A stretch of DNA of 64,000 bases. Origin: Ramlibacter humi. GTDB taxonomy: Bacteria; Pseudomonadota; Gammaproteobacteria; Burkholderiales; Burkholderiaceae_C. Position numbers and translations under genes: made by a program. Shown piece by piece: positions 25,202 to 33,632 of this stretch (position 1 is its first letter; every line of letters starts with the position of its first letter). The notes under the pieces were generated by a model. It did no database searches and was not told where the DNA came from. It saw only the letters and a program-made list of their open reading frames with translations. The stretch is from contig NZ_SMLK01000001.1 of the NCBI RefSeq assembly GCF_004681975.1, forward strand, positions 310,001-374,000. The letters are read 5' to 3'.

Positions 25202-26167
25202 ATGCAACGCAGAACCTTCGCCGCCGGTGTAGCGGCCACCCTGGCCGCGCCGTTGGTGCGCGCGCAGAACCTGCCTGCGGGGCCGGTGCGCATCATCGTG
25301 GGCTTCGCGCCCGGCGGCGGCACGGACATCCTGGCGCGCGTCATCGGCCAGAAGCTCGGCGACATGTGGAAGACGTCGGTCCTCGTGGAGAACCGCGCGG
25401 GTGCGTCGGGCACCATCGCCGCCGATTACGTGGCCAAGCAGCCGGGCGACGGCAACACGCTGCTGATGGCGCACATCAACAGCCAGGCCATCACGCCCGG
25501 CCTGCAGAAGGTGAACTACGACCCGGCCAGGGACTTCGCGCCCATCGTGCTGGTGGGCGTGACGCCCAACCTGCTGATCTGCAACGAGCACCAGCCCGCC
25601 AAGACGGTGGCCGACCTCGTGAAGCTGTGCCGCGACAACCCGGGCAAGGTGGCTTTCGGCAGCGCGGGCACGGGCAGCGCGCAGCACCTGGCGCTGGAGA
25701 TGTTCATGCTGGCCGCCAAGGTCAAGGCCATCCACGTGCCGTACAAGGGCTCGGGCCCCATGCTCACCGACCTGATCGGCGGGCAGATCCAGTACAGCTT
25801 CGACACCATGACCGCCGCCACGCCGCACGTGAAGAGCGGCAAGGCCATCGCCATCGCGCAGACCCGACAGCAGCGCGTGAGCGCCTACCCGAACGTGCCG
25901 ACGATGGCCGAGTCGGGCTTCCCCGGCTTCGAAGCGACGACCTGGTACGGCCTGGCCGGCCCCGCGAAGATGCCGGTGGCCATGGCCAAGCGCATGAACG
26001 AGGACGTGAACAAGGTGATGCTGATGCCCGACGTGCAGGAGAAGCTTGCGGCTTCGGGTGCGCAAGACGGCGGCGGCTCCACCGAAAAGTTCGGCGAGTT
26101 CATGGCGGCCGAACAGGTCAAGTGGGCCAAGATCATCAAGGACGGCGGCGTCAAGGGCGAGGTCTGA
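25202..26167 (+). CDS. tripartite tricarboxylate transporter substrate-binding protein (Bug family)
   Basis: A 321-residue protein from MQRRTFAAGV, with AAGGAGACAAGC upstream; a 16-codon in-frame extension lies in the repeat and was rejected. The signal peptide has twin arginines and ends LVRAQ. The Bug fold motifs RIIVGFAPGGGTDILAR (about 26-42) and ENRAGASGTIAADYVA are clear. No TctA/TctB permease genes are present, as usual for orphan Bug proteins, and the ligand is unknown (a carboxylate is likely). Confidence 0.92.
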   Translation: MQRRTFAAGVAATLAAPLVRAQNLPAGPVRIIVGFAPGGGTDILARVIGQKLGDMWKTSVLVENRAGASGTIAADYVAKQPGDGNTLLMAHINSQAITPGLQKVNYDPARDFAPIVLVGVTPNLLICNEHQPAKTVADLVKLCRDNPGKVAFGSAGTGSAQHLALEMFMLAAKVKAIHVPYKGSGPMLTDLIGGQIQYSFDTMTAATPHVKSGKAIAIAQTRQQRVSAYPNVPTMAESGFPGFEATTWYGLAGPAKMPVAMAKRMNEDVNKVMLMPDVQEKLAASGAQDGGGSTEKFGEFMAAEQVKWAKIIKDGGVKGEV

Positions 26168-26184
26168 AAACCCGAAAGCGGACG

Positions 26185-26292
26185 CCCTTACGCGGAGTTC
26201 GCGGAGGGAGCGCAGAGTACGCAGAGAAGAAAAAAAACTTAAAAGGTTTTCTCTGCGATCTCTGCGTAACCTCCGCGAACTCTGCGTAAGGG
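26185..26292. repeat. long palindromic intergenic repeat (CTCTGCG/CCGCGAAC type)
   Basis: The arm CCCTTACGCGGAGTTCGCGG is answered by CCGCGAACTCTGCGTAAGGG, with inner CGCAGAGAAGAAAA and TTTTCTCTGCG pairing around a short centre. It is an imperfect hairpin of about 108 bases between the Bug and CaiB genes and could act as a terminator for the former. Confidence 0.85.
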
Positions 26293-26314
26293 AGCCCGCA
26301 TTCGAAGTACTCCA

Positions 26315-27517
26315 ATGACACAACCGCTCCCCTTACAAGGCGTCAAGGTCCTCGACATCAGCCAGGTGATGGCCGGCCCGTATGCGTGCATGCTGCTGGG
26401 CGACCTGGGTGCCGACGTGATCAAGATCGAACCGCCGGGCACGGGCGACCAGACGCGCGGGTCCATGGGGTTCAAGATGAAGGGCGCCGACTCGCTCGGC
26501 TTCCTGAACATGAACCGCAACAAGCGCAGCATCGCGCTGGACCTCAAGACCGAGGCCGGCAAGTCGGTGCTGCTGCGGCTGGCGAGGGACGCCGACATCC
26601 TGGTCGAGAACTACCGCCCCGGCGCCATGCGCCGCCTGGGCCTGGGCTACGAAGAGCTGCGCAAGGTGAACCCGAAGCTGGTCTACACCAGCATCTCGGG
26701 CTTCGGCCAGACGGGTCCGTGGGCCGACCGGCCCGGTTTCGACCTGATGGCGCAGGCCATGTCGGGCGTGATGAGCGTCACCGGCTACCCCGACAGCCCG
26801 CCGGTGAAGGCGGGCGTGCCGGTGGCCGACATCGGCTGCGCGCTGTTCGCGATCTACGCCACGCTGGCCGCGTACATCGGCGCGAAGAACACGGGGCAGG
26901 GCCAGTACGTGGACGCCGCGCTGTTCGATTCGGTGATGGCGTTTTCGGTCTGGGACATCTGCGACTACTGGGGCACGGGCGTGCCACCGCAGCCGCTGGG
27001 CACGTCCAACAAGATGACCGCGCCGTACCAGGCGATGGCTTCGTCCGACGGCCACTTCGTGATGGGCGCCAACAACCAGAAGCTGTGGACGCAGCTGTGC
27101 CAGCTGATGGGCCGCGAGGAACTGCTGCAGGACGAGCGCTTCACCACCATCGCGCTGCGGCTGAAGCACCGGCAGGCGCTGCAGGACGAGTTGGAAAAAA
27201 CTTTCCGCACGAAGCCCAAGGACTACTGGGTCGACACGCTGCTGGCCAACGGCATCCCCGCCGGGCCCATCCTGTCGTACCCGGAAGCGTTCGGCAGCGA
27301 GCACGCCAAGGCGCGCCGCATGCGCATGGAGATCGAGCATCCCGTCGAAGGGCAGGTGCCCAACATCGGTTTCGCGGTGAAGCTGTCCGGCACGCCGCAG
27401 CAGGTGCGCCGCCATCCGCCGCTGCTGGGCGAGCACACGCACGAGGTGCTCGCCGAAGCAGGGGTCAGCGACGAAGAGATTGCGAACCTGAAGGCGCAAG
27501 GGGCGTTCGGCGCATGA
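26315..27517 (+). CDS. CaiB/BaiF family CoA-transferase
   Basis: A 400-residue class III CoA-transferase. N-terminal LPLQGVKVLDISQVMAGPYA (about 5-24) and DVIKIEPPGTGDQTR are the family's CoA-binding region. VADIGCALFAI (about 169-179) carries the conserved catalytic aspartate. It moves CoA between carboxylic acids without ATP. Its stop overlaps the crotonase start, so acyl-CoA formed here could be handled by that enzyme. Confidence 0.92.
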   Translation: MTQPLPLQGVKVLDISQVMAGPYACMLLGDLGADVIKIEPPGTGDQTRGSMGFKMKGADSLGFLNMNRNKRSIALDLKTEAGKSVLLRLARDADILVENYRPGAMRRLGLGYEELRKVNPKLVYTSISGFGQTGPWADRPGFDLMAQAMSGVMSVTGYPDSPPVKAGVPVADIGCALFAIYATLAAYIGAKNTGQGQYVDAALFDSVMAFSVWDICDYWGTGVPPQPLGTSNKMTAPYQAMASSDGHFVMGANNQKLWTQLCQLMGREELLQDERFTTIALRLKHRQALQDELEKTFRTKPKDYWVDTLLANGIPAGPILSYPEAFGSEHAKARRMRMEIEHPVEGQVPNIGFAVKLSGTPQQVRRHPPLLGEHTHEVLAEAGVSDEEIANLKAQGAFGA

Positions 27518-28293
27518 GCGGCGAAGGCGCGGTCCACCTGCAGGTCGAAGGTCCCATCGCTTCGGTGACGTTCGATCGTCCCGAGGCACGCAACGCGATG
27601 ACGTGGGCGATGTACGAATCGCTGGTGCGCCATTGCGGGCAGCTGCGCGACGACGCGTCGATCCGCGTGGTGCGCTTCCGCGGCGCCGGCGGGCAGGCCT
27701 TCGTCGCGGGCACCGACATCGCCCAGTTCCAGGACTTCCGTTCCGGCGAAGACGGCGTGGCCTACGAAGAGCGCATCGACGCCTGCGTGCAAGCGGTCGA
27801 ATCGCTGCCCATGCCCACCGTTGCGGTGCTGGAAGGCTGGGCCATCGGCGGCGGGCTGGCGCTGGCGACCGCCTGCGATTTCCGCATCGCCACGCCGGGC
27901 ACCAAGCTGGGCGTGCCGATCGCGCGCACGCTGGGCAATTGCCTGTCGATGGCCAACGTCGCGCGGCTGGTTGCGGCGGTGGGGCGCCCGCGCGCGGAGC
28001 GGCTGCTGCTGCTGGCCGAGCTGCTCACCGCCGAGGAAGCGCATGCCGCCGGCTATGTGCTGCAGATCGCCGCGGCGGATGCCATCGGCCAGGCCGGCGA
28101 CGAGCTGTGCGCGAAGCTGGCTTCGCTGGCACCCGTCACGCAGCGGGTGAGCAAGCAGGCGTTCAACCGCCTGCTGCACGCGCAGCTGCCCGGCGCCGCC
28201 GACCTGATCCGTGCGGCGTACGGCAGCGAAGACTTCCGCGAAGGCGTGACGGCCTTTGTCGGCAAGCGCGCGCCGCGCTGGCAGGGCCGCTGA
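27514..28293 (+). CDS. crotonase-family (enoyl-CoA hydratase-like) protein
   Basis: A 259-residue protein overlapping the CaiB gene by 4 bases (ATGA). It has the oxyanion-hole segments AFVAGTDIAQF and LEGWAIGGGLALATACDF. Both hydratase glutamates are missing: GGGLAL replaces GGxEL and GVPIAR replaces the second. It is therefore more likely a crotonase with another reaction (hydrolysis, decarboxylation or isomerisation) than a hydratase. Confidence 0.82.
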   Translation: MSGEGAVHLQVEGPIASVTFDRPEARNAMTWAMYESLVRHCGQLRDDASIRVVRFRGAGGQAFVAGTDIAQFQDFRSGEDGVAYEERIDACVQAVESLPMPTVAVLEGWAIGGGLALATACDFRIATPGTKLGVPIARTLGNCLSMANVARLVAAVGRPRAERLLLLAELLTAEEAHAAGYVLQIAAADAIGQAGDELCAKLASLAPVTQRVSKQAFNRLLHAQLPGAADLIRAAYGSEDFREGVTAFVGKRAPRWQGR

Positions 28294-28353
28294 GCCGCGG
28301 CCACACGGTGCCGTCCTACGGCGGCGCCCGGAAGCGGTGCCTACGATGGCCGC

Positions 28354-28662
28354 ATGGCTCCCACCGAACCCATCGACCTGAGCGAGTCCGTCGCCGGCGA
28401 GGAAGACCCGGGCGCGTCCATCGACCTGGCCGTGCACACGCCGGCTTCGCCCGGCGCTTCGGACCGGCCCGCGGGCGGGCAGGGCGCGCGTCCCGGCGCG
28501 CCCACGCCGCCGATGGCGCCCGGTGATGAAGCACCCGTGGGAACGCCTGGCACCGGCGAAGACATCTGCCGCGCGTGCGGCGGCACCGGCCAGCTGAATG
28601 GCGGGCCGTGCCCCGAATGCGAGGGCACGGGCAAGGTGAACGTCGGCATCGGGGGAGCCTGA
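28354..28662 (+). CDS. small Pro/Ala-rich protein with a DnaJ-type CxxCxGxG pair
   Basis: A 102-residue protein. The first 70 residues are acidic, Pro/Gly/Ala-rich and probably disordered. The C-terminus has CRACGGTGQ and CPECEGTGKV (about 72-96), a zinc-binding CxxCxGxG pair like half of a DnaJ zinc finger. No J domain is attached. A conserved role is unknown; it may be a metal-binding adaptor. It ends 6 bases before the hydrolase gene. Confidence 0.65.
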   Translation: MAPTEPIDLSESVAGEEDPGASIDLAVHTPASPGASDRPAGGQGARPGAPTPPMAPGDEAPVGTPGTGEDICRACGGTGQLNGGPCPECEGTGKVNVGIGGA

Positions 28663-28668
28663 GCGCGG

Positions 28669-29769
28669 GTGTTCCTCGGTCCCTTGCCCCGGCGGCAATT
28701 GCTGCGCACGCCCGCGGGCCGCATCGAATACGTGCTGTCGGGCGAAGGCCCGCTGACGCTGCTGCTGTTCAACGGCGCGGGCGTCACGGCCGAAGACTGG
28801 TCGCGCCTGTATCCCGGCATCGAAAGCATCGGCCGCGTGCTGGCGTGGAACCGCGCGGGCGTCGGCCGCAGCGCGAAGCCGGTCTCGCCGCAAACCGGCA
28901 GCGTGGTGGTGGACTCGACGCGTGCGCTCCTGGACGCGCTGCAGTTGAAGCCGCCGTACCTGCTGGTCGGCCACTCGCTGGGTGGTTTGCATGCGCAGCT
29001 GTTCGCGCGCCGTTTTCCCCATGACGTGGCCGGCGTGCTGCTGCTCGAAGCCACGCACCCGCGCGACCGCGAGCAGCTGAAGGGCCACGAAGGCCACCTG
29101 GCGAAAGTGCTGTCGCGCGTGCTGTCGCTGCCGCAGAAACTGTTTCGCGCCAACCTGCATTCGGAGATGGACTGGATCGACGCCACCGCGCGCGAAGTGG
29201 AGACGGCGCCGCCGTTTCCGGCCGTGCCGCTGGCGGTGATGTCGGGCGGCAACGATCCGCCGGTGTGGCTGGTGCCGCCCGAAGTCCTGCGCGCGCGGCG
29301 CGCGCACCAGCGGGAACTGGCGATGCTGTCGCCGCGCGGCCGCCAGGTGATCGCCCGCCGCAGCGGGCACTTCCCCCAGCTGACGCAGCCTTCGCTGGTG
29401 CTGGAGGTGCTGCGCGAGTTAGGCCGCGAAGCCCTTGTAGAGCATGTAGGCCGCCAGCAGGTAGAGGATGGTGGCGAACACGCGCTTGAGCTTGCCGACG
29501 GGCAGCGCGTGCGCGGCCCTGGCGCCGAGCGGCGCGGTGAAGACGCTGCACGCCGCGATGACCACCAGCCCCGGCAGCCAGATGTAGCCGAAAGAGGCGG
29601 GCGGCAGGTTGGCGACCTTCAGGCCGCTGGCGACGTAGCCCGCGACGTTGGCCACCGCGATGGGAAAGCCGAGCGCGGCGGACGTGGCCACGGCGTTGTG
29701 GATGGCGATGTTGCACCAGGCCATGAACGGCACGCTGATGAAGCCGCCGCCGGCGCCCACCAGCCCTGA
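28669..29769 (+). CDS. alpha/beta hydrolase with an abnormal C-terminal read-through
   Basis: The open frame gives 366 residues from GTG. The alpha/beta hydrolase fold occupies about 1-250: oxyanion strand LLLFNGAG, nucleophile elbow VGHSLGGLHA (Ser about 108) and a C-terminal His within RRSGHFPQL (about 230). The family ends near VLEVLRELG, at about 29419. The remaining 110 or so residues are antisense to the convergent permease gene, and are Arg/Gly/Asp-rich without domain character. A TAG in another frame at the expected end suggests a small indel or a lost stop. The functional protein is probably about 250 residues. Confidence 0.75.
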   Translation: MFLGPLPRRQLLRTPAGRIEYVLSGEGPLTLLLFNGAGVTAEDWSRLYPGIESIGRVLAWNRAGVGRSAKPVSPQTGSVVVDSTRALLDALQLKPPYLLVGHSLGGLHAQLFARRFPHDVAGVLLLEATHPRDREQLKGHEGHLAKVLSRVLSLPQKLFRANLHSEMDWIDATAREVETAPPFPAVPLAVMSGGNDPPVWLVPPEVLRARRAHQRELAMLSPRGRQVIARRSGHFPQLTQPSLVLEVLRELGREALVEHVGRQQVEDGGEHALELADGQRVRGPGAERRGEDAARRDDHQPRQPDVAERGGRQVGDLQAAGDVARDVGHRDGKAERGGRGHGVVDGDVAPGHERHADEAAAGAHQP

Positions 29770-30234
29770 GATGAAGCCGATGACGCCGCCCGCGGCGACG
29801 GTGCCCGCGGTGCCGGGCATCTGGCGCGTGGGCTTGGGTTTCTTGTCCAGGAACATCTGCGTGGCCGAGAAGCCGACGAACAGGCCGAACACGATCGCCA
29901 GCACGTTGCCCTTGAGCAGCGCGAACACGCCCAGGCTGCCGATCAGGCTGCCGATGACGATGCCGGGCGCCAGCGCCTTCACGATGTCCCAACGCACAGC
30001 GCCGCGCTTGTGGTGCGCGCGCACGCTGGAAATGGAGGTGAAGATGATGGTGGCCATCGACGTGGCGATGGCCATCTTCACCGTCAGGTCCGCCGGCACG
30101 CCGCGCGCGTCGAGGATGATGGTGAGGAAGGGCACCATGATCATCCCGCCGCCGATGCCCAGCAGCCCGGCGAGGAAACCGGTGCCGATGCCCAGCGCCG
30201 CGAGTTCGAGAAGGAGGGGAAGGCCGAGGTCCAT
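29419..30234 (-). CDS. TauE/SafE-family sulfite/anion exporter
   Basis: A 271-residue membrane protein starting MDLGLPLLLE; a 47-codon extension upstream runs into the terminator region and was rejected. It has about eight helices and two repeats with the glycine-rich motifs GTGFLAGLLGIGGGMIMVP (N-terminal half) and GFISGLVGAGGGFISVP (C-terminal half). TauE/SafE proteins export sulfite, sulfoacetate or related anions. It overlaps the hydrolase frame antisense over 351 bases. Confidence 0.9.
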   Translation of the reverse strand: MDLGLPLLLELAALGIGTGFLAGLLGIGGGMIMVPFLTIILDARGVPADLTVKMAIATSMATIIFTSISSVRAHHKRGAVRWDIVKALAPGIVIGSLIGSLGVFALLKGNVLAIVFGLFVGFSATQMFLDKKPKPTRQMPGTAGTVAAGGVIGFISGLVGAGGGFISVPFMAWCNIAIHNAVATSAALGFPIAVANVAGYVASGLKVANLPPASFGYIWLPGLVVIAACSVFTAPLGARAAHALPVGKLKRVFATILYLLAAYMLYKGFAA

Positions 30235-30319
30235 GGGGCTGCGATTGTCCCGCAAGCCCAGCCGTGAAAGCTGACGGTGAAGTCGCAGGTGCTTTGCGCC
30301 GGAGACATCACTCGCCAAA

Positions 30320-30349
30320 GACAAAGGCCGGATCGCTCCGGCCTTTGTC
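30320..30349 (-). terminator. strong hairpin, probable terminator of 6S RNA
   Basis: A perfect 13-bp stem GACAAAGGCCGGA/TCCGGCCTTTGTC with loop TCGC, just beyond the 3' end of the 6S RNA gene. The AAAG/CTTT edges give it partial rho-independent character in either direction. Confidence 0.75.
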
Positions 30350-30359
30350 ATGGATAGGT

Positions 30360-30533
30360 GTCTGCAGCTAGGCACCGGACCGGCATCCTGAACCGGGGGT
30401 TCAGGTGGGCGAGGTCATCCTGGCGTTGGGATCATCTGACGCGAGACGTTCACGCTCGCCAGGTTTGTTCCAAGCCCGGGCTCATACGAGCATTGGTTCA
30501 AGGAAATATAAAGCCCGGCACGCACTGCAGACG
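30360..30533 (-). ncRNA. ssrS: 6S RNA
   Basis: The ends pair as GTCTGCAG (5') with CTGCAGAC (3'), the closing stem of 6S RNA. Near the 3' arm the hairpin CCTGAACC-CCC-GGTTCAGG matches the conserved E. coli element (CCUUGAACC...GGUUCAAGG). A long imperfect duplex with a central open region lies between. It is downstream of zapA, its usual neighbour in proteobacteria. 6S RNA binds sigma-70 RNA polymerase and lowers transcription in stationary phase. Exact ends are estimated to a few bases. Confidence 0.82.
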
Positions 30534-30539
30534 GAGGCC

Positions 30540-30545
30540 ATTCTA
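30540..30545 (-). promoter_or_regulatory. -10 element of the 6S RNA promoter
   Basis: TAGAAT on the minus strand lies 7 bases upstream of the predicted 6S 5' end. A clear -35 is not evident in this GC-rich sequence. Confidence 0.5.
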
Positions 30546-30632
30546 GGTCGTCATCGCGGCGGGTGGGGGCGGCTGGCGCGTAAGACACCGACGCATTTCG
30601 GAGAAGGCGTTGACGAGCTTGACAGCGACTCC

Positions 30633-30719
30633 GTCATCCCCTGCGAAAGCGGGGATCCATGGCTTTGCTGAATACGCAGAACACGGACGCCTTGGATTCC
30701 CGCCTTCGCGGGAATGACG
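30633..30719. repeat. intergenic palindromic repeat (CCCGCxxxCGCGGGAATGAC type)
   Basis: Inverted ends GTCATCCCCTGCGAAAGCGG and CGCCTTCGCGGGAATGAC, about 87 bases in total, between 6S RNA and zapA. Same family as 8507-8556. Confidence 0.8.
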
Positions 30720-30735
30720 CCATTGGAAGCCCCGG

Positions 30736-31071
30736 TCAGATCAGGCGGCCGTCGTCGCCCAGTGCGCCATCCAGCCGCTGCAGCAGCTGCGCGAGGCGCG
30801 GGTCGTCGTGGCCGTTCGCGGGCGCGGCCACCGGGGCGGGTGCGGCCGCACGCGGCGCGGCATCGCGGTCGGCGATGTCGAAAGCCAGGTTCAGCGCCGC
30901 CAGCACCGCGATGCGGTCGCGCGCCTTCACCTTGCCCGCATCGCGGATGCGGCACATGGCGGTGTCCACCTTCTCCACCGCTTCCAGCAGGCGGCTTTCC
31001 CCGCCTTCCGGGCAGCCGAGCAGGTAGCTCTGGCCCATGATCTGCACTTCGATCTGCTTGGTGGCGGCCAT
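30736..31071 (-). CDS. zapA: cell division protein ZapA
   Basis: A 111-residue protein. N-terminal ZapA fold (KQIEVQIMGQSYLLGCPEG, about 5-23; VDTAMCRIRDAGKVKARDRIAVLAALNLAFDI, in segments about 35-66) and a C-terminal helical tail interrupted by an Ala/Pro-rich linker. ZapA bundles FtsZ filaments at the septum. It follows the small coiled-coil gene by 10 bases and precedes 6S RNA, the conserved arrangement. Confidence 0.92.
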   Translation of the reverse strand: MAATKQIEVQIMGQSYLLGCPEGGESRLLEAVEKVDTAMCRIRDAGKVKARDRIAVLAALNLAFDIADRDAAPRAAAPAPVAAPANGHDDPRLAQLLQRLDGALGDDGRLI

Positions 31072-31081
31072 GGCGGAAAGT

Positions 31082-31294
31082 TCAGGACGCCGCGTTGATG
31101 TCGGGCAGGCGTTCGAGCAGCGCGTCGACGCGCGAGCGGGCGGCCGACAGGCGCGAGCGGAGCGAATCGCGTTCGTGGGTGAGGACTTCGACCTGCTGCG
31201 CGAGCAGCGCGTTGGTGCGCTGCAGTTCCTCGTAGCGAACGAGCAGGCGCTCGACTCGTTCGGCGATCTGTTCGACCTGGGAAGCGCTGGCCAT
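31082..31294 (-). CDS. small coiled-coil protein (TIGR02449-like)
   Basis: A 70-residue protein, almost wholly a heptad coiled coil (VEQIAERVERLLVRYEELQ to LRSRLSAARSRVDALLE). It is the usual upstream partner of zapA in proteobacteria and has been linked by position to ZapB-like division factors, though its function is not established. A start at MASASQVEQ gives normal length. Confidence 0.8.
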   Translation of the reverse strand: MASASQVEQIAERVERLLVRYEELQRTNALLAQQVEVLTHERDSLRSRLSAARSRVDALLERLPDINAAS

Positions 31295-31347
31295 AAGTGG
31301 AAAGGATTGTAGGGTTGCGTTTCACGAATGCACCTAAAATCGCCCCG

Positions 31348-31587
31348 TTGGTGCTCGCGGTGTGGTTCGCATGCCGCAGTTCAACGGGAAGCAGGAAGCC
31401 CCCTGCCCACCGCGCACTCAGTGCGCGGCACGGCGACCAGGGCCAACCTGCGCTGCCCCCGCAACGGTAAGCGGATGGCGCCTCGTCAAGGGCGCCCGCC
31501 CCATCACAGCAGCCACTGGCAGGCGCCCGACACGGCGCCACCGGGAAGGCGATGGACGCGACTCTCCGCCAGCCCGGATACCGGCCA
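31348..31587 (+). promoter_or_regulatory. cobalamin (B12) riboswitch
   Basis: The conserved blocks appear in order: AACGGGAAgCAGG (near 31384), GCTGCCCCCGCAACGGTAA (31452-31470), GCCACTG (31512-31518), GGGAAGGCG (31543-31551) and the B12 box GCCAGCCCGGATACCGGCC (about 31568-31586). It lies in the btuB leader with about 85 bases of expression platform behind it. Adenosylcobalamin binding is expected to reduce translation or transcription of btuB and the operon. Confidence 0.95.
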
Positions 31588-31672
31588 ACAAGGTGGCCGC
31601 GCCCCGTGCGCGGCCGTGTCGCCCAGTGCCGGCGGGGAAGCCGGCCAGGGCAACCAGTGTCTTCGTTCATCC

Positions 31673-33619
31673 ATGAACCCTTTGGTCCCACCGGCGCAAC
31701 GCGCCGTCCTGGCCGCGTCGGTCCTCGCCGCGCTGCTGCCCCTGTCCGTGTCCGCCCAGACGACGTCGTCGTTGCCGGGTGTGATGGTCAACGCCACCCG
31801 CTTCCCGGAAGAAGCACGCCCGCTGCCGTTCGGCGTGAGCGTGATCACCGCCGGGGAGATCGAGCGCTCCGGCGCCACCACCGTCAACGACGCGATCATG
31901 CGCATCCTCGGCGTGGTCGGCCGCCAGGACTTCTACGGCGGCGGCGAGTACAACCTCGACCTGCGCGGCTTCGGCAGTACCGCCGACGTCAACCAGGTGA
32001 TCATCGTCGACGGCGTGCGGCTGTCCGAGTCCGACCTCGGCGGCACGCGGCTCGCCGGCATCCCCATCGACACCGTCGAGCGCATCGAAGTGCTGCGCGG
32101 CAGCGGCGCCGTGCTGTACGGCGAGGGCGCCACCGCCGGCGTGATCGTGATCACCACCAAGGCGGGCGCCGGCATCGTCCGCCCGAGCGGCGCCACGGTG
32201 CGCGCGGCCGCGGGCTCGTACGGCCTGCGCGACCTGCGCGCGGACGCGACGCTCAGCACGGGCGGCTTCCTGCTCGACGCCAATGCGCAAAAGCGCAAGG
32301 CCGACAACCACCGCGACAACTTCCGCTCGGACCTGGACGCTGCCGCCGTCACCGGCCAGTGGATCGGCGACACGGGCCGCGTCGGCATCCGCCTGTCGCG
32401 CGAAGACCTGGACACCGGACTGCCCGGCGCACTGACGCTCGCGCAGTACCAGGCCAATCCGCGGCAGACCACCACGCCGCTGGACCGCGCTTCCATCAAC
32501 GGCCAGCGCGTGGGCGCCTTCGGCGAAGTGCGGCTGGGCGACTGGCAGCTGGGGCTGGACGTGGCGCATCGCGACAAGACGCTGCGCAGCATCAACGGCG
32601 GCTTCCCGTACGACTACGACATCGACGCCGACACCGCGTCGCTGCGCGCCCGCCACTCGGGCCGCTTCGGCTCGCTGCAGAACACCTTCGTCGCGGGCAT
32701 TGATTCGCTGCACTGGCAGCGCGAGGTGCTGGGCGCGTTCGGCACGAAGGGCACGCAGCACTCCCGCGGCATCTACGTGAAGGACGACCTGACGTTCGCC
32801 ACCGGCACGCGCGTATCGGCCGGCTGGCGCACCGAGCGCATCCGCAAGGACACGTCGGCCGCGCCCACGACGCCCGTCGCCGACACGCTGAACGCATGGG
32901 AACTGGGCGTGAGCCATCCGGTGCTGCAGGACGTGACCGCCTATGCGCGCACGGGCCGCAGCTTCCGCCTGGCCAACGTGGACGAGTTCAGCTTCACGCT
33001 GCCCGGCGCGCTGCTGCGCCCGCAGACGTCGCGCGACACCGAGCTGGGCGTGCGCTGGTCGTACGCCGGCGGCAGCATCGATGCGCGGCTGTTCCGCAGC
33101 CAGCTCACCGATGAGATCGGTTTCGATCCCAACGCCGCCAGCGTGTTCGGCCCGCTGCCGGCCAACATCAACTTCGACCCGACGCGCCGCCAGGGGCTGG
33201 AGATCGATGCCCGCCAGGAGCTGACCAAGCAGGTGGCGCTGCGGGCCAACGCCAGCGTGCGCCGCGCGACCTTCCGCAGCGGCCCTTATGCCGGCAAGGA
33301 CGTGCCGCTGGCGCCGCGCCAGACGGCGTCCTTGCGCGCCGAGTGGCGTCCCTCGGCCGAGCACCTGCTCACGGGCGGCGTGAACTGGGTATCGTCTCAG
33401 CATCCGGACTTCGGCAACACCTGTTCCATGCCCGCCTACACCACCGCCGACCTGCGCTACGCCTACACCTGGCGCAACGCCGAGTTCTCGCTGGCGGCGT
33501 CGAACCTGTTCGACAAGAAGTTCTTCACGCAAGCCTTCGCCTGCGTGGCGGGCCAGCCGTCGGCGATCTACCCGGAACCGGGCCGCGCCGTCACCGCCGC
33601 CGTGAGGGTGAGCTTCTAA
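31673..33619 (+). CDS. btuB: TonB-dependent vitamin B12 receptor
   Basis: A 648-residue outer-membrane protein. Start MNPLVPPAQRA after the riboswitch, signal peptide ending LSVSAQ. Plug domain (about 40-160) with ATRFPEEARPLPFGVSVI near the TonB box and FYGGGEYNLDLRGFG; C-terminal beta-barrel ending in a terminal phenylalanine (VRVSF). BtuB binds cobalamin and imports it with TonB energy. It opens the B12 salvage cluster and is controlled by the riboswitch. Confidence 0.93.
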   Translation: MNPLVPPAQRAVLAASVLAALLPLSVSAQTTSSLPGVMVNATRFPEEARPLPFGVSVITAGEIERSGATTVNDAIMRILGVVGRQDFYGGGEYNLDLRGFGSTADVNQVIIVDGVRLSESDLGGTRLAGIPIDTVERIEVLRGSGAVLYGEGATAGVIVITTKAGAGIVRPSGATVRAAAGSYGLRDLRADATLSTGGFLLDANAQKRKADNHRDNFRSDLDAAAVTGQWIGDTGRVGIRLSREDLDTGLPGALTLAQYQANPRQTTTPLDRASINGQRVGAFGEVRLGDWQLGLDVAHRDKTLRSINGGFPYDYDIDADTASLRARHSGRFGSLQNTFVAGIDSLHWQREVLGAFGTKGTQHSRGIYVKDDLTFATGTRVSAGWRTERIRKDTSAAPTTPVADTLNAWELGVSHPVLQDVTAYARTGRSFRLANVDEFSFTLPGALLRPQTSRDTELGVRWSYAGGSIDARLFRSQLTDEIGFDPNAASVFGPLPANINFDPTRRQGLEIDARQELTKQVALRANASVRRATFRSGPYAGKDVPLAPRQTASLRAEWRPSAEHLLTGGVNWVSSQHPDFGNTCSMPAYTTADLRYAYTWRNAEFSLAASNLFDKKFFTQAFACVAGQPSAIYPEPGRAVTAAVRVSF

Positions 33620-33632
33620 GGAGCAAGCGACT

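Noticed and set aside
30358-30671. Short open frames between tauE/safE and zapA
   Set aside because: They overlap the structured 6S RNA and a palindromic repeat and have no ribosome-binding site or protein-like composition.
31328-31672. N-terminal extension of btuB
   Set aside because: The in-frame extension covers the cobalamin riboswitch; the ATG at 31673 starts a proper signal peptide.
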